DNA from: a virus
Strand: one strand, 5' to 3'
Length of the DNA: 34,775 nucleotides
IMG/VR virus record: IMGVR_UViG_3300023278_002686
Location: 120,280 to 155,054 of that record
The notes below the pieces were generated by a model that was not told the DNA's origin, did no database searches, and was given only the letters and a program-made list of their open reading frames with translations. How positions within the stretch are numbered: the stretch's first letter is position 1; every line of letters begins with the position of its first letter. Of this stretch, positions 16,187 to 24,671 are shown piece by piece. Made by a program: the position numbers and the translations under genes.

Positions 16187-18115
16187 TTATTTTAAATTAA
16201 ATTGATTGTATATTTTTCTTTCATGATATTCTATTTGTCTTTCTGATTTCCAATAAGTAACGGGAGTTAAATAGCCTACTACCCTCGTATACCTTTCTAT
16301 GATTTCATCAATACCACATACTGGACATTTATTAGATTTAGCTACTGATATGTGTCCATTCTTACATTTTTGAAAAAAGTAATTAATAGCAAAATATTTT
16401 ACACCTTCTTTAATTACATATTTGATTAGTTTTTTCATGATATCTTTTGAAGTAATTTCATGATCAACATTTACATGTAAAATAGTACCACCTGAAAAAT
16501 ATTTTTCAAAAGATGCTTGTAGTTGTATTCTTTCTAAAAGAGAAGCTTCAATAGTTAAAGGAATAAATTGATTAGCATATAATTTATGGTCTGTTTGTTT
16601 ATATAAAATCTCATCCGTTTTTGCCATTTTAATGGCGGCTGTTTCAGCAGGTATTTGTTCTATATTACATTTATATCCATATTTTTTCATTTTAAGTTCA
16701 GATATTTCTTCTAATTTCTTAAGAACATCAACAGCAAAATCGAAACCACCATTACTTTTCATATCGAAACCCATAAAATCTACAGCTTCATAAAGTCCAT
16801 TAATTCCTAATGTTGAATATTGATTTTTAAGGTTAATAAATCCTCTAGAATATAAAGGCATTTCACCTTGTTCTATTTTTTGTTCTATTAAATGTCTTCT
16901 ACAGTGATTTATTCTATAACAATCTATTGCTAATTCTTCAAGTTCTTTCATAAAGTTTTCAATATTTCCTTTATGTTTAAGACCTAATCTAGAAAGATTT
17001 ATTGTAGATACTCCGATACTTCCTACTTTAATAGATGATCCACCAATTAAATTCATATTTTCATCTTTTGTAGATTTTATCATATCTTCTATATTATTAG
17101 TTAATCTACAACAACTTGAGAGTGCATTTAAGCTTGTATCTGAAAAAATATTAAAACTACTGAAAGGAAGATTTACTTCTGCTAAATAATTAACAAATTC
17201 TTCATCTTCTACTTCTTTATTTTCGTCTAGCTTTAACTGGAAGGTAGTTACAGGAAATGTTGCTAATTTATTTTTATTACATTCTATAAACACCTCTATG
17301 AACATCTTCTGCATATACATAGCAAAGTCAGCATCTATTATCTTATCAAATAATATATATTTTTTACAAAGTTCTTTTAGAAAAATAGAATCAAAAATAG
17401 TTATATTAGAAAATACTGACTGACTTATTCGTAATGGTTGATTTAATAAATAAATAAGATTTTGAAAAGCTTGTTTTATATACTGTTCAAAAGATTTTTT
17501 ATCTTCTTTCCAATTAGGTATGTAATAATTTTTATCTTCTGAATCTTTTTTTATAAAAGCTGAAAAAATTACAATAAAATTAGGAATAGCAGTAGCGCCC
17601 ATTAATTGAGGTGCAGCATATTGTAATAATTGAATTGTATGTTGAAGAAAAGCATCTGCATGTTTAGCTGGAGTAGAAGGATAATTTGTAATAAATGGTA
17701 ATCCCTGCAAAGCAACATCATAACAATCAAATGCCCAACAATAGGGTAAATAGAAATTAAGTAAATCATTTATATAAATAGATTTAGTAATTTCTTTTTC
17801 TACTAATTTATTTGCGTAATTAGTATTATAAAGCCGTCTAGCAGTTTTCCATAACAGATGAATACTATCTAGTTTATTTTGAGCTTTATGTTTCTCTGAT
17901 AAAAATGTTCCTATATGTCTAATTTGTACATTTCCATTAGGATCTACTGAACTTTCAGATGTTTTCTTTTTTTCAAAGTAATGTCTTGAAAATAAAGTAC
18001 TATCTAAAGCTTCTTCACTTATACCTTCTAATTCAAATAATTTTTTTGGATATTTATCTTTTAAATCCAAAATTAACGCTTCAAATTCTTCAGAATATGT
18101 ATGTTTTATTCTCAC
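16187..18115 (-). CDS. nrdD: Anaerobic (class III) ribonucleoside-triphosphate reductase
   Basis: 642 residues. It reduces NTPs to dNTPs with a glycyl radical, supplying DNA precursors without oxygen. Key features: SSCCRLTNN with CCRL at 335-338 (active-site thiyl region), a C-terminal metal-binding group (C...GH......CPVC) and the glycyl-radical segment RVVGYLTPV with the presumed radical Gly at 614. The usual N-terminal ATP-cone is absent. After the radical loop, the usual N-x-GK is replaced by KSER. Start is GTG at 18115, eight bases after AAAGGAG. The partner nrdG lies 15 bases upstream in the same transcript, and a terminator follows. Confidence 0.92.
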   Translation of the reverse strand: MRIKHTYSEEFEALILDLKDKYPKKLFELEGISEEALDSTLFSRHYFEKKKTSESSVDPNGNVQIRHIGTFLSEKHKAQNKLDSIHLLWKTARRLYNTNYANKLVEKEITKSIYINDLLNFYLPYCWAFDCYDVALQGLPFITNYPSTPAKHADAFLQHTIQLLQYAAPQLMGATAIPNFIVIFSAFIKKDSEDKNYYIPNWKEDKKSFEQYIKQAFQNLIYLLNQPLRISQSVFSNITIFDSIFLKELCKKYILFDKIIDADFAMYMQKMFIEVFIECNKNKLATFPVTTFQLKLDENKEVEDEEFVNYLAEVNLPFSSFNIFSDTSLNALSSCCRLTNNIEDMIKSTKDENMNLIGGSSIKVGSIGVSTINLSRLGLKHKGNIENFMKELEELAIDCYRINHCRRHLIEQKIEQGEMPLYSRGFINLKNQYSTLGINGLYEAVDFMGFDMKSNGGFDFAVDVLKKLEEISELKMKKYGYKCNIEQIPAETAAIKMAKTDEILYKQTDHKLYANQFIPLTIEASLLERIQLQASFEKYFSGGTILHVNVDHEITSKDIMKKLIKYVIKEGVKYFAINYFFQKCKNGHISVAKSNKCPVCGIDEIIERYTRVVGYLTPVTYWKSERQIEYHERKIYNQFNLK

Positions 18116-18130
18116 TAAAAAAACTCCTTT

Positions 18131-18562
18131 TTAAATTTTAATCCATATTTTTTTATTGTCAATTGGGTTATACTCACCTATACATACTAAATCAATATGA
18201 GGACATATTTTAGTTATTATATCCTCTGGAATGTCATTCAGATCATATCCAGTATATGTATATATAGGTAGTTTATATTTTTTTAATTTTTCTATTAGTT
18301 CTAATAATTCATCAGGATTTTGATCAAATGGTTCTCCACCCATTAAACAAAAACATTCTACTAAATAATTTTTACCCTGATCTTGTATAAGAGGTTCAAA
18401 AGATTTAGAAGAATATCCATAATTAAATAATCTTAATTGAGGATTATGACATTCTTTAATATCACAATTTTTATTATTTTTGCATCCTGAAAAATAAATG
18501 TTACAACTGATTTTGTCTTTTATTTCTAGCCCAAAAGACATGGTTACAGCACCTATATTCAT
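18131..18562 (-). CDS. nrdG: Anaerobic RNR-activating radical SAM protein
   Basis: 143 residues, ATG at 18562 after AAAGGAG. Its order next to nrdD, short length, the N-terminal VTMSFGLEIKDKISCNIYFSGC, and later CLMGGEPFDQ and YTGYD motifs identify it as NrdG. This enzyme uses an Fe4S4 cluster and SAM to create the glycyl radical on NrdD. The cluster-binding segment reads C-KNNKN-C-DIKE-C-HNP, so the spacing is C-X5-C-X4-C rather than the canonical C-X3-C-X2-C. The conserved HNP after the last Cys is kept, so function is probably retained with an enlarged loop. Confidence 0.88.
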   Translation of the reverse strand: MNIGAVTMSFGLEIKDKISCNIYFSGCKNNKNCDIKECHNPQLRLFNYGYSSKSFEPLIQDQGKNYLVECFCLMGGEPFDQNPDELLELIEKLKKYKLPIYTYTGYDLNDIPEDIITKICPHIDLVCIGEYNPIDNKKIWIKI

Positions 18563-18583
18563 TTATTCTCCTTTCGTTAAAAT

Positions 18584-18600
18584 GTATTATTATAGTTATG
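18584..18600 (-). promoter_or_regulatory. Putative late promoter motif before nrdG
   Basis: The minus strand reads CATAACTATAATAATAC, about 20 bases upstream of the nrdG ATG. It matches the ACTATAnnAATA motif family. A TTGACA hexamer in the terminator U-run (18646-18651) offers an alternative host-type promoter, but its -10 box (TATTTT) is poor. Confidence 0.35.
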
Positions 18601-18649
18601 AAGAATTACTTTCTCTTTATATTAAAATAATAAGAATTTAAAAGATGTC

Positions 18650-18677
18650 AAAAAAAGACTCCTATTTCTAGGAGTCT
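18650..18677 (-). terminator. Intrinsic terminator after the major capsid gene
   Basis: Perfect nine-base stem AGACTCCTA / TAGGAGTCT with a four-base loop, followed on the minus strand by seven T. It lies 25 bases past the major capsid stop and is a strong intrinsic terminator. Confidence 0.92.
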
Positions 18678-18702
18678 ATATATTAATGTTAATAATTCTC
18701 TA

Positions 18703-20145
18703 TTAAAGAGTTCCGATTACGTTTCCATTTCCAGTAAGATTGTCAAGTCTCATTCTTACAAGATATCCACTTTGAAGAGTTTTACCATCACCGAAGTGAG
18801 CTAAACCATATTCTTTGTAGAAGTTCTTGTATTCAAGACCTTGAGTCATATATAGAGGAATAAGTGTTCCGAATGCAATAGATACATCTTCAGGAACTTC
18901 TGTATTCTTATATACACATACTAGTTCATTAGTAGGAACAATAGAAGAAGGGCATTTGTAAACATCTATACCGTCAAGAGCACCAAATTTAAAAGCACCT
19001 ACTGCAGGTTGTCTACCAGCATTAGTCCATTTTGAATGCATTTCCATATAAGATACAGCATCAGGTCCACCATAAATCTTAGTTACTCCACCTCTTTGAA
19101 GAGAAGCATACATTAGATCAGCAGCTTTATTGATCGCTCTTGAGAATGATTCAACGTGAGCTTTTTCACTATCAGCACCGGCAGCTGACCAATCAGCATT
19201 GAAAGTAACACCAGTATTTGATAGAGATTTTCTATAACCTAATCTTAATGATTCAAAATCAAGAGATTTTTTTAATTCGTCTGAAGCAGCTCGAATTAAT
19301 GCATCTTCAACATCAATATTTAAAGTAGTTCCTAGTAGTAATTCAGTCATTTTACTCCATGAAACTGAGATAGGCCAGGGTTTAACTCTAAATTGATAAT
19401 CAGTTAATTGAAGTTCAATATCTTTTACATCAGTATAATTTGTTGAAACTTCTGAGTCATAATTATAAGTTATAAGAATAGGGTGTCCAGAAATAGGAGC
19501 AGTTGTAAATGTAACAGAAGTAACTCCAGTTGTATAGTTAACAGTACCAGTAACTCCAGTTCCAGTAATAGTTCCAGATCCATCATCATTAGCTACAATT
19601 TCTTGATTGTCAAGTATTTGAACAGTATAAGGTCGAAGAGGAATATTAGATACAGTAGTTGAAAAAGTAGTTGTAGAACCATCAGCTGATCCTAAAGTAT
19701 CTTCTTCAATTTCAGATGCATATCTATATGCAGCACTTTCATGAGTAGTAGCACTGGCTGTTGATCCTCGAGTACTTGTTTTGTAAATAGGATTTAAGTA
19801 ATATATACTATCTCTAGATGTTTCCATTCCCCATTCTAAGAAGATTTCTCCTCTTACAGAGTTAGGATAACCAAGTCTTACAATTCTCATTACATTTTCA
19901 GGTGTAGTTGAAAAAGCACTTGATATTTGTGTTTCAGTTAAAGCTTTTAAGTGATCTTCTTGATGTTCTAATATATAAGCAAGATTTCTGATCTTAGAAG
20001 GATTAGCTTCATAAGCTTTAATCATAGACTTTCCATAAAAACCTTTTTTCTTTGACCACTTTTCAACAAGTCGATCAGCTTCTTGGTTTCTAGCAGATGT
20101 TTTTAACATCATGTCTTCTTTTATTTTTCTCATTTGATCTTTCAT
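18703..20145 (-). CDS. Major capsid protein
   Basis: About 480 residues. The preferred start is the ATG at 20145, eight bases after AAAGGAG; a TTG three bases earlier is an alternative. The N-terminal ~65 charged helical residues look like a T4 gp23-type region removed during maturation. The body has HK97-fold capsid features: a strongly conserved C-terminal stretch with VYKCPSSIVP, LIPLYMTQGLEYKNFYKEY and GYLVRMRLDNL. Residues ~150-235 form a Thr/Gly/Val-rich beta-domain insertion. Codon use looks more regular than in neighbours, as expected for the most abundant protein. It is downstream of portal and protease-scaffold, with its own terminator. Confidence 0.9.
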   Translation of the reverse strand: MKDQMRKIKEDMMLKTSARNQEADRLVEKWSKKKGFYGKSMIKAYEANPSKIRNLAYILEHQEDHLKALTETQISSAFSTTPENVMRIVRLGYPNSVRGEIFLEWGMETSRDSIYYLNPIYKTSTRGSTASATTHESAAYRYASEIEEDTLGSADGSTTTFSTTVSNIPLRPYTVQILDNQEIVANDDGSGTITGTGVTGTVNYTTGVTSVTFTTAPISGHPILITYNYDSEVSTNYTDVKDIELQLTDYQFRVKPWPISVSWSKMTELLLGTTLNIDVEDALIRAASDELKKSLDFESLRLGYRKSLSNTGVTFNADWSAAGADSEKAHVESFSRAINKAADLMYASLQRGGVTKIYGGPDAVSYMEMHSKWTNAGRQPAVGAFKFGALDGIDVYKCPSSIVPTNELVCVYKNTEVPEDVSIAFGTLIPLYMTQGLEYKNFYKEYGLAHFGDGKTLQSGYLVRMRLDNLTGNGNVIGTL

Positions 20146-20166
20146 CAAATTTTCTCCTTTACGAAT

Positions 20167-20198
20167 TTTTATATATGTTATTTGTTTTCTATTTATAG
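20167..20198 (-). promoter_or_regulatory. Putative late promoter with T4-type TATAAATA before the major capsid gene
   Basis: The minus strand contains CTATAAATAG (exact TATAAATA at 20190-20197), the T4 late-promoter core, and 15-20 bases later ATAACATATATAAAAATTC. Both lie upstream of the capsid ribosome binding site. Either could drive high late expression. Confidence 0.45.
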
Positions 20199-20260
20199 AT
20201 AAAACACTAAAGTCTAAACATATTGTTTTAGAACTTTTATTAATTAGTACATATTCATCA

Positions 20261-20284
20261 CTAATATAATAATATAGTAGAACA
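20261..20284 (-). promoter_or_regulatory. Second putative late promoter motif before the major capsid gene
   Basis: The minus strand reads GTTCTACTATATTATTATATTAG, a CTATATTATTATA variant matching the motif before the tail-fibre gene. It lies right after the terminator of the preceding gene. The leader between it and the capsid start is about 110 bases. Confidence 0.35.
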
Positions 20285-20287
20285 CAT

Positions 20288-20318
20288 AAAAAAAAGCTTT
20301 AGCATAAACTAAAGCTTT
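20288..20318 (-). terminator. Intrinsic terminator upstream of the major capsid gene
   Basis: Ten-base stem AAAGCTTTAG / CTAAAGCTTT with a six-base loop, followed on the minus strand by eight T. It lies 18 bases past the stop of the 100-residue protein and separates the scaffold transcript from the capsid transcript. Confidence 0.92.
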
Positions 20319-20336
20319 ATTTAATAAAATTTAATT

Positions 20337-20639
20337 CTAATTAAAAGTTAATGGTTGTGAATCTCTATTTGCAACAATGTCAAAGAATTCTCCAGCTGTG
20401 AAGTTATTACCACCACCTTCAGCTATAGAAACTTGACCATTTGCAGGATATAAAATTACCATACCAGTCAGTACTTGAGAAGCTCCATTAGCATCTCTAT
20501 ACGTAATAGTTGCTGCTAAAGGATAGTCTACTTGGAAATCTATAATAATAGTTCCATCAGAAGCTTCTGCATCTGTAATTGTATGCTTATATCCATAACT
20601 AACACCATTAGTATTTTTAGTTGTTGTTATTACACTCAT
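20337..20639 (-). CDS. Small beta-rich head-region protein
   Basis: 100 residues, ATG at 20639 after GGAG. It has alternating hydrophobic and polar residues, with SYGYKHTITDAEASDGT at the start and YPANGQVSI and FTAGEFFDIVANRDSQP at the end. It lies between protease-scaffold and capsid genes, a slot often used for head decoration or capsid-stabilising proteins. It has a distant look to the beta-rich proteins at 10279-10954 but no clear shared motif. Assignment to the virion is inference. Confidence 0.65.
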   Translation of the reverse strand: MSVITTTKNTNGVSYGYKHTITDAEASDGTIIIDFQVDYPLAATITYRDANGASQVLTGMVILYPANGQVSIAEGGGNNFTAGEFFDIVANRDSQPLTFN

Positions 20640-20674
20640 AAATAATCTCCTTTAAAATTTATATAAAAATCAAT

Positions 20675-21676
20675 TTATACCCAATTAGTTCTCTTTAATA
20701 TATAGTCATCGCTATCAAAATCAGTATACTCTATATCTTCATCTAACTCGATTTTTGTTTTAGAAATATGTCGGGTGTCATATTTATGTTTTCGAGTCTT
20801 ACTCACCTCTAAATCTTCTAAAATATCTTTATATTTAATATAGATCATTTGAGCTTCTACAAGAGTTTTACAATCTAAAATATCTTCTTTTAGATATTCA
20901 ACTTTTGGATCACCTTCTAAAAGATCTTCATAGTATTCTTCAACTTCATTATCATTTCGAATATGAATACTTCTAACTTTATCGATTTTAATTTGTTTTT
21001 CAATTTCAATTTTTTCTTGAATTTCTTGTTTTTTAGCTTCTTTTTCTAATGAAGATATACTCGCTTCTTTTATTGCTTTTCTTTTATTTTTTCTAACAAC
21101 AAGTTTATTAAATTCTTTTTCATAAAGTTTATTTTCTTTTTCTAAAGTTTTAATTTCAGTTTCTTTTTTAGTAAGATCTTCTTTTAATGAATTTAATAAA
21201 CTAACATTTTCTTCATAAGAGTTTTTTTCAACCATAGTTTCAAGTTTTAGTTGATTTTTTTGGTAAAGAGTTTTAAGTTTCTTAATATAATCTTTTGTTT
21301 CAGATAATAATTTGATAGACAATTTATATTTTTCTTTAAGAGTCTTAATATCCTCAGTTTTCTTGTTAGCTTTTTCAACTATTTTAGTTTTATTCTCAGC
21401 TACTTCTATCTTCTTAGATACAGCTTTTTCAAGAACACGATCAAACTTTTCACCTTTAGATAAAATATTGTCATATTCAGTTTGAACTTCTTTAATTTTC
21501 TTTTCAACTTTTTCTTTTAAATCAGTAGCATAGTCCACGTCTTCCCAATACGTATAAATTTCTTTATATTCTTTTAGTTTATTTGGAATAGATATAATTT
21601 TTTCTATATCTGTGATAGCATTATTGATTTTATGTCGAAAATCACGTTCTTCTAATTTTCTTAATTTATCAGACAT
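20675..21676 (-). CDS. Possible nested scaffold protein from an internal start
   Basis: Inside the protease-scaffold gene, in the same frame, a sequence AAGGTGG is followed six bases later by ATG (Met213; MSDKLRKLEERDF). The start lies exactly at the boundary between the protease domain and the coiled-coil part. This would make a 333-residue scaffold without protease, analogous to lambda Nu3 inside gene C. The signal is good but internal, so it stays a prediction. Confidence 0.5.
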   Translation of the reverse strand: MSDKLRKLEERDFRHKINNAITDIEKIISIPNKLKEYKEIYTYWEDVDYATDLKEKVEKKIKEVQTEYDNILSKGEKFDRVLEKAVSKKIEVAENKTKIVEKANKKTEDIKTLKEKYKLSIKLLSETKDYIKKLKTLYQKNQLKLETMVEKNSYEENVSLLNSLKEDLTKKETEIKTLEKENKLYEKEFNKLVVRKNKRKAIKEASISSLEKEAKKQEIQEKIEIEKQIKIDKVRSIHIRNDNEVEEYYEDLLEGDPKVEYLKEDILDCKTLVEAQMIYIKYKDILEDLEVSKTRKHKYDTRHISKTKIELDEDIEYTDFDSDDYILKRTNWV

Positions 21677-22312
21677 GTTAACCACCTTGTTTTCGTCTTT
21701 ATTTTGAATATCTTCTTCTTCTAAAGATGATATTTCTTTCTTATTAATTTTTTGTTCTTGTGTTTCATGCTGAATAATATCTTCAGCTTTACCAAACACT
21801 TGATATGATGGATCTAACACAAAATCTGCAGGTCTTTCTAATTCATAGCTTTCAGGTAATACTGATTTATCATCTTCAGCAAACTCTCCCCAACCCACAC
21901 TAGATAATCCAACATTAGCTCCAGCATCGATAGCATCTTTAAGATGTTGTCCCCATGTACTAAATAAATAGCAATCACAAATAACTAAAGATTTATTTTC
22001 ATTAAATCGTACATTTTTCCATACACATGCAGTATCTTTCATAGAACCATCTTCTTTAGGATGATCCATTAACCCAAAAGCACCTTCACCCATCTTTTTC
22101 TTAATTACGTTTTCCCACAATGTATTAGAATAAACTCTTCCATTAAGATTTTCTTGATTAGGTCGTGAAATAGGAAAAGTATATGCCGCAATGCATCTTA
22201 ATTGTTTTTTATCTTCAGTTAAAATAGTTACTTCTTCAATAAGAGGTTTATTTTTTATAGATTTATTTTCAACTAAAACTTTTTCTATTAATTTTATTTT
22301 GTTTCCCATCAT
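20675..22312 (-). CDS. Prohead maturation protease fused to scaffold/core protein
   Basis: 545 residues; ATG at 22312 (a second ATG follows immediately) after AAGGAC. Residues ~30-175 form a prohead protease of the T4 gp21/herpes-assemblin type. The segment AYTFPISRPNQENLNGR is followed by LMDHPKEDG with the likely catalytic His84, and by GLSSVGWGEF with Ser137/Ser138. The rest (~205-545) is highly charged coiled coil, fitting a scaffold on which the capsid assembles and which the protease then degrades. In T4 these are separate genes (21 and 22), so this is a fusion. An internal start at 21676 could produce scaffold alone. Confidence 0.87.
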   Translation of the reverse strand: MMGNKIKLIEKVLVENKSIKNKPLIEEVTILTEDKKQLRCIAAYTFPISRPNQENLNGRVYSNTLWENVIKKKMGEGAFGLMDHPKEDGSMKDTACVWKNVRFNENKSLVICDCYLFSTWGQHLKDAIDAGANVGLSSVGWGEFAEDDKSVLPESYELERPADFVLDPSYQVFGKAEDIIQHETQEQKINKKEISSLEEEDIQNKDENKVVNMSDKLRKLEERDFRHKINNAITDIEKIISIPNKLKEYKEIYTYWEDVDYATDLKEKVEKKIKEVQTEYDNILSKGEKFDRVLEKAVSKKIEVAENKTKIVEKANKKTEDIKTLKEKYKLSIKLLSETKDYIKKLKTLYQKNQLKLETMVEKNSYEENVSLLNSLKEDLTKKETEIKTLEKENKLYEKEFNKLVVRKNKRKAIKEASISSLEKEAKKQEIQEKIEIEKQIKIDKVRSIHIRNDNEVEEYYEDLLEGDPKVEYLKEDILDCKTLVEAQMIYIKYKDILEDLEVSKTRKHKYDTRHISKTKIELDEDIEYTDFDSDDYILKRTNWV

Positions 22313-22320
22313 AAGTCCTT

Positions 22321-22339
22321 ATATATTTATATAGTATTA
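22321..22339 (-). promoter_or_regulatory. Putative late promoter (TACTATATAAATATAT) before protease-scaffold
   Basis: The minus strand reads TAATACTATATAAATATAT, containing the exact T4-late core TATAAATA. The AAGGAC ribosome binding site follows within a few bases. It is one of the best copies of the window's late motif. Confidence 0.5.
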
Positions 22340-22357
22340 CTATTTTTAAAAAACTTG

Positions 22358-24250
22358 TCAATCCTTCAATTCTTCTCGTTGACTCAATTTAAATAAATTG
22401 TATATATCTTCATAATGTTTATTTTTAGACCAACTAGCTACATAATGTCGATTATCTCGTACACCTTCATTTATTCTATTTTTCTTTCTTGCTCTAATAT
22501 ATGCTGATTTAATAATTTGTTCATTCAATCGAGTATTAATCTTTGACTTACTATTTTCTTCATACTGTTCAGGATTATCATTTATTAAAGGATTATTTTG
22601 TGTATCATTTATTTGAGAACTTTTATTAATCCAAGTTTCAATGCTTTCATCATCTAAAAATGAAAGTGATTTAAAAATAGATTTAACAACATCAGAAGGT
22701 AATCCATCTTGTAACCCTAATGAATCTGCTATTCCACTAATAATATCGGTTGCTAATCTAAATGTATCATTTTTAAGATCAATTCTATCTTTTGATTCTT
22801 CTGTAACTGGAAAATTCATACTTAATTCAAAATTAGTATTTTCCCCATCAAATAATCCAGCCACCATAAAATGCATTTTAATAAGATGAGTAATTTCTTT
22901 TAAAAATGTAGACTGTAATGTGAATACAGCTCTACCGAAAGGTTTAAATTGCTGTAATAAAGCTTGTCCAGAAGCTCCCCATCCACCAGAATCTACTATT
23001 AAATATCCTTTAGGAATTCTAGTACCTAATATCATATCATCTCTTAATAATTCAATATCAGCAATACTATCTAAATCTATATTAGGAGTTAATACATTAA
23101 AATCAGCTAATTCTTGAGGTAAATATATTCGACTACCTACTCCCATATCATTCTTAACTGTAGACGTAAGTCCTAAATTATTATACTGCTCTATAAAAGC
23201 ATCAATAGCAGTCCATCTTTCAGCTTGTGTCATAGTATCGCCAGTTTTAATACTAAATATTTCTTTAGGTATATTAGCCATTCTTGCAAAGGCCATTAAA
23301 TTCTTAGCAGCTTTTAACTGTCTAAAAGGAGAAATATTATGAATAAATAATGGACGTCCATAAGGATAAAATTCACTATCACTTGAATATAATCTAAAAT
23401 GAGATATTGACCAAGGAGGTACATATAAATCACCTTCTAATCGAAAACCAAATAAATAAGGTTTATATAATTTAGAATAATCTCCAGATTTTTTAGCACT
23501 TAATTCTTTATCTGCTAATACATCTAAAAGACTCTTCATTCTAAGATCTGATTTTGCCATTACTCGAGCTTGTTTTGTAAACCATTTTCTTTGTTCATGT
23601 AATAAACTAAACTCAATTCTATCTTTTACTGATCTTACATCTATGGGGGATGTATCAGTAAATCCTTTTTTCTCATCTAAAGAATTAACACAAAATCCAT
23701 CTCCATATTGTACCATATTTCTAATAATTTCTTTTATTACATCAACAGTATATCCAATTCTTTCAAGAAAATCTATAATATATGATTCAACCTTATCATC
23801 TTCAGCATCACATTTAATAACTTGACTTTGTGAATCTGCTTGAGTAGCTTCATCTGCATACATTTCTACAGCCATTGAAATTACAGTATCATTATATACC
23901 ATATAATCTAAATCATCATATCTATCAAATCGATTTTTAAGAGTTTCAGTATTATCATGACATTCATTTAACCAAAAATCATAAAACTTTTGTAAATCAC
24001 TTGGAAAGCTTACTTCAGTTTTTATTTTTGTTTTTGTATCAACATCTACGGGAATTACTTCAGAAGTATTCTTAGTATGCTTAACCCCTATATTAAAATA
24101 ACCTCTAAGTTTAGACCAAATTGATTGACTTTTTTTGAAGTTTTTAAGATATGGATCACTTTGTTTAAGTTTTATATTAGTTTTTTCTAAATCTTCTATC
24201 TTTTTTTGAAGATTTTGTATATTTTTCTTTAATTTTTTACTTTCTTGCAT
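22358..24250 (-). CDS. Portal protein (gp20-like)
   Basis: 630 residues, ATG at 24250 after AAAAGAGG. An N-terminal ~35-residue coiled coil is followed by a long portal domain. Diagnostic segments include FYDFWLNECHDNTET, VSMAVEMYADEATQADSQ, YVPPWSISHFRLYSSDSEFYP and SPFRQLKAAKNLMAFARMAN, typical of T4 gp20-type portals that form the 12-mer DNA channel at one capsid vertex. The C-terminal ~90 residues are helical and basic. Position immediately before the protease-scaffold and capsid genes matches the standard head module. The ribosome binding site lies within the 3' arm of a terminator-like hairpin. Confidence 0.88.
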   Translation of the reverse strand: MQESKKLKKNIQNLQKKIEDLEKTNIKLKQSDPYLKNFKKSQSIWSKLRGYFNIGVKHTKNTSEVIPVDVDTKTKIKTEVSFPSDLQKFYDFWLNECHDNTETLKNRFDRYDDLDYMVYNDTVISMAVEMYADEATQADSQSQVIKCDAEDDKVESYIIDFLERIGYTVDVIKEIIRNMVQYGDGFCVNSLDEKKGFTDTSPIDVRSVKDRIEFSLLHEQRKWFTKQARVMAKSDLRMKSLLDVLADKELSAKKSGDYSKLYKPYLFGFRLEGDLYVPPWSISHFRLYSSDSEFYPYGRPLFIHNISPFRQLKAAKNLMAFARMANIPKEIFSIKTGDTMTQAERWTAIDAFIEQYNNLGLTSTVKNDMGVGSRIYLPQELADFNVLTPNIDLDSIADIELLRDDMILGTRIPKGYLIVDSGGWGASGQALLQQFKPFGRAVFTLQSTFLKEITHLIKMHFMVAGLFDGENTNFELSMNFPVTEESKDRIDLKNDTFRLATDIISGIADSLGLQDGLPSDVVKSIFKSLSFLDDESIETWINKSSQINDTQNNPLINDNPEQYEENSKSKINTRLNEQIIKSAYIRARKKNRINEGVRDNRHYVASWSKNKHYEDIYNLFKLSQREELKD

Positions 24251-24299
24251 AAAAAACCTCTTTTGTTCTATATATTATATATAGTACAAAAAGAGGTTT
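24251..24299 (-). terminator. Terminator-like hairpin with a late promoter motif in its loop
   Basis: The minus strand runs AAACCTCTTTTTGTACTATA, then TATAATATATAGAACAAAAG and AGGTTTTTTATG. The two arms pair over about 20 bases with one bulge and one mismatch, and the downstream T-run ends in the portal ATG. The AGAGG ribosome binding site lies in the 3' arm, and the loop side carries ACTATATATAATA (24268-24287), the late motif. Read-through RNA would fold and hide the site; RNA started at the inner promoter would contain only the 3' arm. Confidence 0.6.
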
Positions 24300-24316
24300 A
24301 ATAGATTTATAATCTT

Positions 24317-24661
24317 TTACGGACTAGGATACCCATCTTTTTCATAATAAATAGGAATGTTATTTTTTAAAGCGTAATCATGCTCTATAACACCACCTTC
24401 AGAATCTTTCCAATTATTTAACATAAATATTGCGTCATGTCTTTTTAACATTTCAATAGAAAATTCCATAAAATAGTCCCAAGTCATATTAGGATATTCT
24501 TCTTTATATTTTTCATAATGAGCTGAATTCTTATGAGGTGTAAATACTCCCCATCCTTTACCAATTAATTGAATAGCAGCCTCTTCAGCTTTTTCAATAT
24601 TTAATTGAACTAATGATGAAGTATCTTCCGTATATTTTCCAGATACATAAATTAATTTCAT
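24317..24661 (-). CDS. DUF4406/nucleoside 2-deoxyribosyltransferase-like protein
   Basis: 114 residues from the ATG at 24661, which follows AAGGGAG; an upstream in-frame ATG at 24691 has no such site. The opening KLIYVSGKYT, then NIEKAEEAAIQLIGKGWGVFTPHKN, a WDYFMEFSIEMLKRHDAIFML helix-strand and SEGGVIEHDYA are features of the DUF4406/nucleoside deoxyribosyltransferase-like fold. The Glu in the GG-V-I-E motif is the usual catalytic position. The family handles nucleotides or their sugars; the substrate here is unknown. It is transcribed with the dNMP kinase, which suggests a nucleotide-pool role. Confidence 0.78.
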   Translation of the reverse strand: MKLIYVSGKYTEDTSSLVQLNIEKAEEAAIQLIGKGWGVFTPHKNSAHYEKYKEEYPNMTWDYFMEFSIEMLKRHDAIFMLNNWKDSEGGVIEHDYALKNNIPIYYEKDGYPSP

Positions 24662-24671
24662 AAATTCTCCC

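Noticed and set aside
18620-18651. Host-type promoter TTGACA before nrdG
   Set aside because: The -35 lies in the terminator U-run and the best -10 at a usable distance is poor (TATTTT), so it is not listed as a feature.
20145-20148. TTG start of the major capsid gene
   Set aside because: The ATG three bases later has ideal spacing from AAAGGAG, so it is preferred.
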